Positions 1-13,748 of a stretch of 64,000 nt of DNA are shown in pieces. The notes beneath the pieces are model-generated. The model was not told the origin of the DNA. It searched no databases and saw nothing but the letters and a program-made list of their open reading frames with translations. The stretch is taken from the NCBI RefSeq assembly GCF_003254395.2, contig NC_037652.1, positions 9,466,001 through 9,530,000 on the forward strand. The letters are read 5' to 3'. The translations under genes and the position numbers were made by a program. How positions within the stretch are numbered: the stretch's first letter is position 1; each line of letters starts with the position of its first letter. The stretch comes from Apis mellifera (Eukaryota; Arthropoda; Insecta; Hymenoptera; Apidae).

Positions 1-1423
1 ATAAAACAGTTATTTTAATAAAGAAATAATAATATTAAATTATATAGATGATTAAACAATATAAATATTCTATGTCTATTTTTAATATTTCGGAAAAAAA
101 AGGATTTAAAGATTTACTAACACTTCATAATTAAATAATAACTATAATTTTTATAATTGTAAAATTTATTATATTATTTCTTGTTATTATTATATTATTA
201 ATTTATATATATATATATACAATATAATTGTAATTTAAAATATTTAGTTAATAATGTAGATTAGAATCTATAAAAAAAAAATTTGCAAAAAATTTAGAAA
301 TTCATATTTCATATTCATATAATTTCATAATAATTATTCTGAATAGTATTCAATAAATATTATAATATATTCTTGATATATACTAATACAATTATTCGTT
401 TTTAAAAGTATACATATAAAAATATATATTCACCTGATTGTACCTAGAAATTAAAGAATTGAGAATTTCATCTTTTGTTTATAGTGTATATAGGAGATTC
501 AAGTCAGATCAAATATTCAATATGATAAAAATACATATATTCATACATAGATAAAATTCAATTCTAATATAATATCAAATATAAAAAGTTTTTTATAAAT
601 ATCTTAAAAATTAAATCGTGACGATTATATAAATGTATAGAAAAAAATTGTTTATGATATTATCCTTGAAAATAATATATTCATATAATATAATTTGAAA
701 ACATCATAAAATCTATCTAAAATTATCTGTTTTATAAATAATTATTGAAAACATGTGTAAAACTATGTATTTAAATTAATAACAAGATATTATTTAAAAT
801 AATCAATTTAAATATTAATATAATAAAATAAATACTATCTTCTTTAACTTAATCATGATATGGATAGAAAAATATAAATTCTCTTTCTATTAAAATTATA
901 TTAATATATCAAAATTGAAATTGTTATATATTAATATATATATACAAATTATTCTTTTTCCAAATAAAATTTAAATTAATTTAATTATTTATAAAGATAT
1001 TTATAACGATTAATAATTATCATTTCTAAAAACATAACATTTTTCGAGTTTCTTTCAAAAAAATTTTATACATTAAAAGATTTACAAATAGAAAATAGTT
1101 ATAACATAATATTGCATCAATGTTTTTCATAAATTTTTAAATATATATGGTAAATATGAAAATCATATTTATTATAATTATATTAATATTTAGTATAATG
1201 TAATTTATAACAAATTTTTTCTTTCTTATGTAATATACTTAATAATAATTATATTAATATTATAAAATTTAATACAAATGATATTAATCTATATTAAATT
1301 CAAATTTTATATATATCCACTAAATAAAATTTATGAAAATAAAAAAAAAATTATTTATATATATCAATAAATACTTATCAAATGAAAAAAAATATAATTA
1401 ATATTAATTATATTAAAATTCAC
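1..1423. other. Intronic DNA of Csp, no exon seen
   Basis: This stretch lies downstream of the donor site of Csp coding exon 2 and is therefore read as part of a Csp intron of at least 1.4 kb. It is almost pure A/T with short (TA)n runs. I searched the minus strand for the rest of the J domain and the cysteine string and found neither, so those exons should lie left of the window. Confidence 0.6.
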
Positions 1424-2633
1424 CTTTTCTGCTGCTTCTGGATTATTTGGATTTTTATCAGGATGATATTTTAACGCCAACTTTCTGTAAGTCCTCTTAA
1501 TTTCTTCAGGAGTGGCAGTTTTTGGAATCTCTAAAATTTGGTACAGGGAATCCCCTGCTGTCCTGAAACAAAGAAAATGTTAATGAATCAATTAATTTCT
1601 ATAACAAATATAAAATTTATACAAACAACTTAACAAATATATTAATTTGCATTATTTTAAAAATTATATTAAAACATGTTTAACATTAAATAAATTTTGT
1701 TTGAATTTATATATAAAACATTAAATAATAAGTATAAAAATATAAATTTTGAAACAGAATTAAAACTTACTTTCAAAGTATTTAAAATAATATTTCAAAG
1801 TATTTAAGATAGAAAAAGAAAAATAAGTTGAAATTTTATTAAAAAAATATTATATAAAATATTTTATTTCTTTAAATCAAATTTATTAATAATGCCATTA
1901 TATAAAATATATATTTTTTTAACACAAATAATATTTATATATAAATATATAAATATATATAAATATATAATATATATAAATGTATATATGTATATATATA
2001 TATATGTATATAATAATATTATAATATATATCGTATTTAAGAATTATTTTAAAAAATTTACAAAATTTAAGCAGTCATATAAGCAATTATAATTTATTAT
2101 TTTATTTTACAATTTTACTTTCTTCATAATTAAAATTTTTTACCGTATTTTACAATTTTGATAATTAATAGTCAATTTTTATATTTAAATCCAAATAATT
2201 AAATAATTCATCAAATATAAATTATTTACGAAGAAACATAATAAACCTAATCTTAATGACAATAATCTTCAAAATGTATTACATATTCATAAATCAACAA
2301 ATAAATATAAATCTTTACTTAAAAAAAAAAAAAAAGAAAGAAATTATCAGTTAATAGAACTATTGTCTTTATTTTCGTTAGAAATTATGACATAAATTGA
2401 ATAAGAAATAAAGATTAAAACATTAAAAAGTGAATAGAAGAATAACCTAGAACTTGTCTGATTTTCTAAAATTTTCAAATTTTTAATATATATTTATTAA
2501 ATTCAATGAAAATATATATATTAATTACTGTTAAATTAAAAGAATATAATTTTTAAAAGAAGGAAATAGTATAAAATTCAAATAAATTCATATAAGAGTG
2601 ATAAAATACTCACGACATTTTTCTTTTATCCAT
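1424..2633 (-). CDS. Csp: Cysteine string protein (DnaJ co-chaperone), 5' part only
   Basis: Two coding exons on the minus strand, 2633-2614 and 1562-1424, join in phase across a GT-AG intron and give the first 53 residues. The protein starts MDKRKMSTAGDSLYQIL and runs into a J domain with the signature YHPDKNPNNPEAAEK, so the HPD motif that stimulates Hsc70 ATPase is present. The N-terminus closely resembles Drosophila Csp and vertebrate DNAJC5, which are palmitoylated synaptic-vesicle chaperones that keep SNAREs folded. The start was chosen because the upstream sequence has no in-frame coding signal and the family begins here. The last exon seen ends with a clean donor, so the gene is cut by the window edge rather than broken. 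The rest of the J domain, the linker and the Cys-rich string are not visible. Confidence 0.93.
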
Positions 2634-5600
2634 GTTTGATGAAAATAACGTTATTAGAGATACAAGAAATAGAATTAATTCGCTACTAAAATATTTCGAA
2701 CTTTATCGTCTCGTACTACAGGTACATGATTTTCGTCATTAAATGAACAAACGTATTTTTGAATAGATGTTGTATCGGATGATAGCAGGGGAAAGGATTC
2801 AATATTTTAGTACCAAAAGTGGACACAGTTGCACCAAACTGGCGCCACTGTGAAAATATAAGAAATATAAATGAACTATAAAACTATTGGTGCATATTAT
2901 TTCAACCAAAAATGCTAAATGAATTGCATATTTTATTAAAATTTCTATTTTTTTTTGTAAATCATATTATTATTATAAACTTTATTTTCACGTAAAATAT
3001 TACGTGATATTACGTAATTCTAAATCTTTAAAATATTATTATTCAATAATATTAAAAATATAAAAATAATATTAAAATAATAATAAAAAAATATGATTAA
3101 AATAAACAAATTTAAAACTTTTAATAAAAGTAAAGAAATTTAAATTAAAAAATTTTAAAACTCAATATTTAATATATAATGATTCTTTCATTAAGAAAGA
3201 ACTTAAAATTAGGACCGTTACTAAAATATCGTGCCGATAATCCTGTCTTTTGATAATTTGTCGATAAAAAAGTCAATATTGTTATTATCAGGTAATCGAT
3301 GATTATAACGATTGTATTTATTATGTATAGAAATTATGTAAAGAATTGCAAATTATGTATAGAAATATATCATTATCACGAAGTATAGACGATAATATTG
3401 TTTCTTTTAGTAAGAAAATTTATTGAGAAAATCTAGTGAGAAAATCATCTGTAATAAATTAGACTGTTAATTATATATTATTTATGTATGTAATATATAT
3501 ATTTATATATGCATACATATATCTAAACAACAGGATAAATAAATATTGATGATCGATAATAGATTAAAAAATCGATAAATCATTTTTCTATTAATCTTCT
3601 CTTTGCTATAAGTAATGTTTTCTTATATAAAATCTGTATTACTAAATACTGTACAAGTTTAAAATGAAATTGATTAAAATGTAATAATTTATATGTAGTT
3701 TTATATATATATAATTTGAAACATTTTTTTATTAATTTGAAACAAAAAATATAAGATTTTGAAATATTAAAGAATTGAATTAAAGATATATAAAAAGTAA
3801 TAAAAATATATAGAAGTAGAATAGTATAAGATCGGAACGTAAACAAAAATCGAATGCAATAATTAAATTTAAAAATTCTTAAAAATATCAAATATTATAT
3901 ATAAGAAAATTTTATTATAAACTATGAAATAAATGATAAATAAATGATAAATAATTATATATGAACGTTTAATACAATTATATAAAAAAAAATAAAAAAT
4001 TGTAGATATAAAATAGACATAAAATATTTGTAATCATATATATATATTTGTAACCGTATATATATATTTAAAAAGTTTAATTAGTTATCACGTCAAAATG
4101 CATACAAATTATCATTTATAGATATAATAATATAGAGATAGTTTTCTATCTATTCAAATAATATATATATAATTCAATAAAATTCTATAATAATTTATAG
4201 AATACAATACAATAAAATTCTATAATAATTTAATAATCTATAATAATCTATAATAATCTATAATAATCTAATAATAATAATAATAATGTATACTAATATT
4301 CGCGAATAAAACGCGCGAAAATATTTATTAATAAATGTATTTAAAATAATAAATATACACAGACGTAACAATTCGAAATAAAAACTCGCGAATATATATT
4401 TTAAACGCAAAAAATTTGTACATAACTTTAAATTATATATTGAAATCGAACGTCCGTAAATTTAACGCGTGCAAAGCGATACAGCGGTCAAAGCGAGACT
4501 GGTTCGTAACTTCTCCCCGCCAAATAATTCAACAGGCAAAATCGAGCATTGAGCATATCGACAATAATAAAATGCCTCCAAACAAATATTTTAACATATG
4601 AAATATCTAAATATTATAATTTTTAATATATAATATTTTTTTAATTTTTATTTTTAATTTCTACATAATATTTTTTTAATTTTATAATTTATATGATATA
4701 TTAATTAATTTATAATATTATAATTTATTCAATTTATTCATTGATAACTTTTTATTAAAATTTTATTAAAATAAAATTTATTATATATTATTAGCTATAA
4801 TAACTTATTAATTTTATATTAATTTCATAACAATAATTTATTATTTTTAATTTATTAAAATTTATTATTTTATTTATTATAAGAATATTTTTTGTTGTGA
4901 AAGAGAATATTATAATTGTTAATCAAATTCACAAATTTTTATCAAATTAATTTCTTGATTATGTATTATTTATATTTATTAAAATCAGCAACTGGTATGA
5001 AGTTCAGAAATAGAAAAATTTATATGATTGTATATAATCTCTGCCTATATATAAAAAATAATTTAACAATTTTTATATTATATTGTTCATTTTAGAATGT
5101 AATTTTATATTATTCTTATTCTTATTATCAAAATGATTTTTAATTTATGTTTCATAAATATTTTTACATGTAGCATTATAAAATGTTAATGATATAGGAT
5201 TATAAGATTATAAAATATTTTATCACATATACTATTTTATTTATAATTTTATTCTTCATTAAATCATTGTCAATATTATAATCTTATTCTATATTGAATG
5301 TGAATAATAATTAAATGAACTAAAATTATTATTAGATTTTAAAACTCTCTGTGATATTTATTTTTTATTTAAATATATTTAAATTAGCCTCTATACATTT
5401 TTTTGAACGAATGAGCATTCGAATTTCATTTTTTTATATTCATATTACTACATTCCACATTCAATCATCTTTACTTATCCTTTTTTGATTTTAATTTTAT
5501 CTTTCTTTATTTTTTTAATTTTTTAGTTATTTTCATTATATTTCTTTGATATAATATCTTGTCTTTTTTAATAAAATAATTTCATAAATTTTTTTATTAA

Positions 5601-5998
5601 AAAATTCTTTATTAAATTGATATATATATACTTGTAAAAAATAGATTTTCATTGTATTCATCGATATAAACATATTTTTATTACAATATAATATTTAGGA
5701 AAGTTTGGAATAAGACAATTAGGTTTATTAAATAAGTTTATAAAATTAAAGAAATAATGTTCATACATTTAAGCAATTGAATTATAATATAGATAAAAAT
5801 ACTATATTATATATTATATTTTAAAATAAAAACAGCAAGATATGAAAATTTATTATTTGTCTCAAGTTGTATATATATGTAATATATATATATATTAAGT
5901 ATTGTAATTATACGTTTCATAATATTAGATATCATAACCTTAAATTATCAAATTTCTTATACATTTGTACAAAGAACATTTCTAATAGATATAACATT
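2634..5998. promoter_or_regulatory. Intergenic region between divergent Csp and RINT1
   Basis: This 3.4 kb separates the start codons of Csp (minus) and RINT1 (plus), so it should hold both promoters. The Csp-proximal 200 bp (about 2640-2860) is less AT-rich and includes the motif CTGGCGCCACTGTG near 2839. A short CpG-rich patch lies at about 4300-4530, around two TTCGCGAA-type motifs. The rest is AT-rich with microsatellites. No TATA box or coding exon could be assigned with confidence. Open frames at 3580-3891 (minus) and 4416-4601 (plus) look like chance frames. Confidence 0.45.
4231..4286. repeat. 10-bp tandem repeat followed by (ATA)n
   Basis: Four copies of the 10-bp unit TAATAATCTA run from 4231 to 4270 and pass into an (ATA)n tract. 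This is a simple minisatellite in intergenic DNA. Confidence 0.9.
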
Positions 5999-8900
5999 AT
6001 GATAGATACAAAAGAAACAATTATACATAAATTTAATACAGAATTAGGAAATGATTTAAGAGGACTTAATAAAATATATGAATTTCATCAATATCTTAAT
6101 ACTCAAAAAAATGAAATTCAAAAATCAGTATGTATTTAAAAACATATTATTATTGTTAAAATTTTATTAAAAATAGTTTATATTTTCACATATTTTATTT
6201 TCACATAAAATTTGATAAAAAAAATTTGTTGTTATTGATCTTTTAAATTTAGCTGTCAATGGCATCAAGTGAAGCTCCATCAAAAGTAAAGGCAGTTATA
6301 GAAAATGTTGAAAAAATAGATATTGAATTTCAACAATTACAAAAAGCTTTTATCGAATTTAAAGAAAACATACAAGAAACAATGCAAGAAAATGACAAAA
6401 GTTTAGAAATGCAAAAAATTATCAATGTTATAACTTATTTAAATAAATCCTTATTATATTTGAATTTTATAAAATATATTGAAAACATTAGGTAAATTAT
6501 TATTATCACTTATTTATTTATATTTTATAATTATTTCTAATAATGAAGGACTATGATTTTAGCGATGAAATACAAGTATCTTTAACAAATGGTGATGATG
6601 AATTAACTATTTCATTATATGTAGATCTTACAAATATTAGTTGTCAATTAAGATCATCAACTTGCCATTATCTCCAAAATTATGTAAAAGAAACTCTATA
6701 TTTTTGGCATAATCTTATAAAGGATAAATTATCAAAGTATTACATTTTTGTTTAATATATTTTTATATATTTAATATGCATATATTGACAAATATACATA
6801 TTAATAATTTTCAGAGAATATAATGATATATTAAAAGGATTAAAATGGCCTTTCTGTGGTAATAATGCAAGTTCTTTACATATTTCTGTACCAGAAATAT
6901 TAATGAAGTTTAAAATACTTACAGAATATTTATTTCATTTACAATTACCGTATCCTTGTCTGAAGTGTAAATTTTATTTTTGTATTTTATTAAGATTTTT
7001 TATATTATTATTATAGAAAAATTATATTTTATTATTAACTTAATATATATACATATATACATATATATATAAATATATGTAGAGAAGAAACTGCAAAACC
7101 TGTAGTAACATCAGTATTATTAACAGATTTTACTCCTGTGAGTTTACCAATTTCATTGTTGGTACGGCCACTTAGACAAAGATTTATATATCATTTCACA
7201 GGTTCTAAATTAACAAATCGACAAGATAAACCTGAATGGTTTTTTACTCAAATATTAACTTGGATTAAAGATCATGTACAATGGATACAAAAAAATGTAC
7301 AACCCGCTGCAAATTCAATAGGTCTTAATCATATAGATATGAAGGTAACATATTAGATTTATTTATATTGATACTTTTATTCTATAACAATATAATAAAA
7401 TTTTATAAAAGAGCAAGAAATTTGATTTTAATTAAGTTTTATATTTTATATCATTCTGAATATTTCATTAATATGATAATGATATGATAATGATATTAAT
7501 AATATTAGAATGAAAGTATTCATATGTTGTTTGTTACTATTATTTACACATTGAAATACATTAATACAATTTTATATAAATTATTTTATCGTAATAGGTA
7601 GAATTTATGCGAGCTTTGATACAATTAGCAGTTGAAAAGCTTCATTCTGAATTATCAATAGTACAATATGATGATGCTTTATTTGCTCATTTAGTTGATG
7701 AAGCTTTAGGTTTTGAACGAGAATTGAGAGAAACATTATTTTATCCTTCAACTCAACCAGCTACTGTTTTTGTACTTACACAAGCTCATATTTTTGTAAA
7801 GTGGATTAATATGGAAAAAAAATGTAATATATTTTTTATTAATTCTTTATTTAACTTATAATTTAATATTTTATATTAAATTATATAAATGTATATAAAT
7901 AATTAAATTATATTTATATAGAATATTAAATTAATTTTAATAAAAGATTTCCAATCATTAATGTATTAAATTATTAGATGCAACTGAAAAAATGGATGCC
8001 ATTTTGAGTTCAAATACAGCTTGGGAAAAATTATTGACTTCTGATGTTGATGATATGAAAGTAACTGAATGTGCAGATGCCTTTTTAACACTTCTTTCTA
8101 CAATTTCTGATAGATATAAACATTTACCTCAACCAGGACACAGGTATAATTAATAATACATATAATTAATAAATAATATAAATAATTATTTATAAATGAA
8201 TTTAACATATAATAAATATTAATAAAATAATTTAATAGAAAAATTTTTAATATCATATATGAAATTAATTGTTACTACAATTAAATAAAATTTTCTCATA
8301 TTTTATCTTATATTATGATGACAAAGATCATAGAATAGATGATATTAAATCATTTATAGAGAAATGATATTATATTGTATCATTTTCTATAGCAAAAACA
8401 ATCTTTAATATTTATATGATTTTATGTAATGTAATTATTATAATTTTCAATTCAATTTAATTCAATTCAATTCTTTTACATGAATCAAATAATAGATTAC
8501 AGTTTCTTGAATTACAATTAGAATTAATTGATGATTGGAGAGTTCGATTACTTCAATTATTACATGAAAATTATGAAGATCCTTTAACATCTCTTATGCC
8601 ATGTATTCTTAATACATTATATTATGTTGCAACTGTTCTAGAAGAATGGGGTGTAACAGTAGTAAGTATTTTAAATATTTCTTTCAAAAAAAAGTTTATA
8701 CGTTACATATTTCTGATATTTAATTTTTTTTTAGCATTTTTTGCAATTATACTTTTTTAAGAAACAATTTGAAGCAGTTGAAACTGCTACATTAAAAGGA
8801 AATGACATAACTAAAAATGTAGGAGAAATCGAAGGTTCTGTATTTGATGAAGCTGTTGCACTTTTAAGAAGATTAGAAAAGACATTAATAAATGAAATTA

Positions 8901-10340
8901 GCGATTCTGTAGGTTTAGATGTAAAGGCAAAGAGTAGATCATATAGAACAGATAAGTAAGGATGTTTAGCACTAAATTTAGATTTATATAAAAAAGATTA
9001 TTTAATATTTATATATAAAATCAAAGCTATTTATTCTAGATCAGATTATATTTTTTAATATTTATCAAGTTTCTTGTTTAAAAAATTGTATAAATTTTTA
9101 CAAGTTTTAAATATTTAATAATTAATAATTTTCTATTTATAAAATAAATTTATTTACAGATGGTTTGCAATGCAATCTAGTAAAGAAGTGGTGTCCTTAT
9201 CTGTCACACCAACTGGTTATTCCATGTTTCAAGAATTAGCTACGCAACTTAATTTATTGCATAATACACTTGCTTTACCTTTATTTGAACAGGCTTGGAA
9301 AAATTTAGCTTCACAATTTGATCAAGTCAGATATAAATTGAAAAATTATTTTAGATTTAAATATATTAAATATTTATATAAATATAAATTTTTTATTATA
9401 GTTTCTTCTAGAAGAAGTCGTTCTAGTAAATCATTTTAATATGGGTGGAGCTGAACAATTGCAATATGATATTTTTAGAAATCTATTTCCATTATTTGGT
9501 TTATACATCAATAAACCTGAATCATATTTTCCATTGTAAGTAGCAAATAATTATTATGTTAAAAATACATGAAACATTGGAATATGCAAATTTCTTATGT
9601 AATACTTATGTAAACTTTTAATGTAAAAATTTTTAATAACTTGAAGACAGAATTTAATGAATTATCAATTTATTTATTTTTATAAATCGCAATTTTAATT
9701 TTACAAAAATGAACAAAAGTATCATAAATATTATATAGAAATATAATTTTTATATTTCTGTGAAATTTTTTCTAATGTCGTTATATAAAACTGTATGATA
9801 AAATTTTTTCAAAATTATTAAATTAAATTATATAAACATATAATAATCTTAATTAATAATCTTTGTCTATAATCAATTTTATTCATGATATATGTAATAT
9901 ATAATATATCTAATATATGTGAATATATTTACATTATTATACTTAAAGATTATCAAAGAAATCTCTAATCTATATCTTTTTTTAATATAAAGAATTAAAG
10001 AATTTTTTAATATTTATTACTATAAGAAATTTGTTTTTTTTTATCAATATAATATTAATAATTATTAATGCTTCTATAATCTCATATTCTATAAAATATT
10101 CATTCTTCATTTATTCTGTCTAATAAAATTTAATAAAATTTAAATAATATTTTTAGGATTAAAGAAGCATGTATTTTATTAAATATCATGTTAGGTTCTG
10201 CAATATTACTCGTTGAGGCTCTTAATGATGATGATGAAATTATCGCAAATGAAATATTAGCAGATATCGGTGTTTATAAAATGTCTCCTGAACTTGCTTT
10301 AAAAGTAATTGGAACAAGAACGGATATAACTTATGTGTAA
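5999..10340 (+). CDS. RINT1: RINT1: RAD50-interacting protein 1 / Tip20 family tethering factor
   Basis: Twelve exons join in phase: 5999-6127, 6253-6491, 6563-6736, 6815-6949, 7083-7344, 7598-7823, 7978-8143, 8496-8661, 8735-8955, 9160-9325, 9402-9535, 10157-10340. The 2202 nt encode 733 aa (human RINT1 is 792). RINT1 is a subunit of the NRZ/Dsl1 complex with NAG and ZW10, which tethers Golgi-derived COPI vesicles at the ER and also affects checkpoint and centrosome behaviour. The N-terminal ~130 residues are Glu/Gln/Lys-rich and likely coiled coil. The RINT1/TIP20 domain occupies roughly residues 190-720 and is all-helical, with segments such as PEWFFTQILTWI, TQAHIFVKWI and GYSMFQELATQLN. 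The first Met follows an AT-rich leader. Several introns are only 71-78 nt. Intron 10 uses a weak donor, GTCAGA. I rate the family assignment high; the least secure borders are exon 3 and exon 10. Confidence 0.92.
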
Positions 10341-10486
10341 AGTGCTTTCTTTATATTAATCCAGAAATTAAAAATTTATTTAATTTTGTATATATTATGT
10401 ATTATATCTTTTTTTTAAATAACAAATAGATATTAATATAGATTAATGTAAAGTAAAATTGTAAAATTATATATTTAAATTATTAA

Positions 10487-10564
<78 letters not shown>

Positions 10565-10609
10565 AATTAGAAATCATATATATATATATTATATATTATC
10601 ATATAATAT
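10341..10609. repeat. Convergent 3' ends with long (TA)n tract
   Basis: Only 269 bp separate the RINT1 stop (plus) from the WDR81 stop (minus). A (TA)n run of about 60 nt lies at 10491-10551, able to extrude a cruciform. A TTTATT at 10375-10380 is a candidate AATAAA signal for WDR81 on the minus strand, and ATTAAA at 10367-10372 is a variant signal for RINT1. The two 3' UTRs therefore probably overlap antisense. Confidence 0.6.
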
Positions 10610-13600
10610 TTAACAAATTAATGTTATTCCGCCATTATCAGCACCTAATAATAATAATCTATTAAGAGGAAGAACTGCCATTGTAGTCAGAAGACCTTTA
10701 AAAGTATCGGATTTTAATTTTGATGATGAAAATGAAGCTGTTGTTTCTATAGATGTGTAAACTCCTACCCGATTTGCCGTTGTTCCTATTATTAATTCTT
10801 GTTCGTACGTAGTCATGCAATGAACTGGTTCTGTAGAACCCCTAAAAATTTAAAATATGAAATGTAATTTTTAAGTACACTCGATAATTTTAAAAAATAT
10901 GCTAAAAAATATAATTATAAAAGTAATGAATAATAAAAATATAGCGAAAATTTGAAACGAATAATATTTAATAAAAATATAATTTTTGTAAAATATAAAA
11001 ATTATTTAATTAATGAATTAATTATTATATATACAAATTATATATAAGTTTTATGTATATATAAATGTATATTTATGATAAATATCATAAATAAATATAA
11101 TATTTAAAAAAATATATCAATAATTCTTTTATTATATATACTATAAAATATTATATTCTTTCGTATATATTATAAAAAAAATAAATATTATAAAAATCTA
11201 GTAATTCTTAGTAATCATTATTATACATCATAATTATTCATATTTTCAATGAATTAAAAAATTTTAAATTATTAAAAGCAAATAATAAAAATTATAAATA
11301 CATGATATATTAATATAATAAAAAATAATATTTTAACTTACTTCATATGAAATTTTAATTTCCCATCTAATGCACTCCATACAGCAATAGTTTCATCTAG
11401 TGAAGAACTAATTAATGTTGTTTCATTAACTGCTTCTAATTGTAATATCTAAAAGAATGATGATTAAACATTTCATTAAATATTGTTGAATATTGTTTTT
11501 AAGATCTCTTTCTTTGAGCATAACATACTTCACATTCATGACCTTTCCAAGATGCAATAATAAGACCAGTACGAATATCTAAAATTGTTAGAAAACCTGA
11601 TGCTTGACCTAATGCTACCCAATAACCACTAGGTGCTACTGCAATGCATCGAATTAAACCTGTTGGATTTATAGATACCTAAAAAAAGAAACTCATTGTT
11701 ATTTTATTTAGAAGATAATAGAATAGATAATAAAATTTATTCATTCTGTTAACATAAATCAATTTCTTAAAAGATTTAATAAAAGTTAACGAAAATTATG
11801 AATCTAGATTTATAAGAATTGCCAAAAAAAAAATTTTATTTTATGAAATATTTTACAATATGATAATACTTACTTTCATTTCATTTACATATTGAAATGT
11901 TCTACAATCAATAACTCTCAATGTAATATCAGTTGTACCCACAAGTAAAGTTGTACATGGAGAAGGACTTGCAGCCAGTGTATTTACAGGAACTGGACGT
12001 GAACTTTCTGGACATCCAAGGAGGGAACCCATGAAAGGATCCCAGCAATGAATTGTACCATCGCAAGTGATTACGTATCTTAAGGATTCTAAGAATGTAA
12101 GTGCAAGAATCGATTTTTTATGTCCAGTATAAGTATACTGACAAGATGATACAGTATTTCCATCTCCCTATTATAAAAAATATAAATTTTAAATATAAAT
12201 TTTTTATATAATATATTTCTAAATCTCATAATTTAAATTTCTGTAAAAAAAAATTAAAATATCTTTTATATATTAGAAATTTTGTATTTTATATTTTTAT
12301 ATAAATTAATATAATTTTATTATTTTTACTTCTTTAGAAGAATTTTTTTTATATATAACATATATAATTTATTATTATTATATAGATTATTATTATAGAT
12401 TATTATTCATTGATCTTTCGAAGATCAATTTTAAAAATTAAAACGAATATAAAAATTAATAAAAATATCAGTTAAAATTTATTTATCATATTATAATCGC
12501 TTTAAGTTTATAAGATAATGAAGATAGAACAATCTATTTTATTTCTATTTTGCTTCATTTTGTAATTATATAAGTATAATTTTTGTATTTGTTTTAATTT
12601 CTAGAATTGAAAAAGATATATATATTTGAAACATATATAATTTTATATAATTTTACCTGACTTCTTAAACTCCATAATTTTACAGTCTTATCTCTTCCTC
12701 CACTCATGAAACTATTTTCATTATCTAGTACATATAGGCACCTAACACTATTAGTGTGACCACTAAAAGTTTGAAGTTTTATTTGTTTTATATTAAATGT
12801 TACATCTTTCTCTGATCTTCCAATTTCATGTTCCCAATATGCCAACCAATTTCCACGTAATTGTCTACCAGTTGACAAAGAACAATTTGTTTCACGATTA
12901 GATATAACATTTTCAGAAGTAACATAATCTCCAATATCATTTTTTTGTACTGCAAATCTATTCCCCACAACTGATATATTTTCAAAATTAGTTGTATCTT
13001 TATTTGTTAATTCTATATTTTCTGCTATATTATAATTATTATATGATGTATCCAATATTGTGTCATCTTTAAAATAATCAAAAAGTATATTAAATTTACA
13101 AATTCACAAATAAAATTAGAAACAAAAAAATTATATATAAAAAATTATTCTGAGAAAAAAATGTGATTAAAAATAAATAAAATATAATATGGAACATACC
13201 AGTATTGGAAATTTTTATTTCTTTTTCATATTTACGACACAAATTATGTATATGTTCATGATTTTTTAATATATGTTTCATTATTTCATTGTCAATACAT
13301 TTATAAAAAAGCATATATGTTTTATGAGCAAATTCTGTTGTAAATACAGCTTTTAATTCTTCAAGTGCCTAAAATTAAAATATAAAAAATATATATATAT
13401 ATATACATATACATATTTAAAATTTATTATAATGCAACACACGCACACATATTTATATTTAATATTTAGTATTTATAATAATATCATTTGGTTGTCTCAT
13501 CTCATAATTATATAAAATTTATTAATATCTTTATTACCTTATTTTTCTGAGAATCAGATGTATCTATATTTTCTACGACTGGTGGAGAATAAGAATCAGC

Positions 13601-13679
13601 AACATCTGTATTAAAATTTGTTTGAAGTCCAAGCATATCTCTATTATCTTCATTTGAAACTTTTATCCTATACATAAAT

Positions 13680-13748
<69 letters not shown>

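Noticed and set aside
3580..3891. 103-codon minus-strand open frame
   Set aside because: Low-complexity Phe/Ile/Tyr/Lys composition typical of AT-rich noncoding DNA, with no domain or neighbour support.
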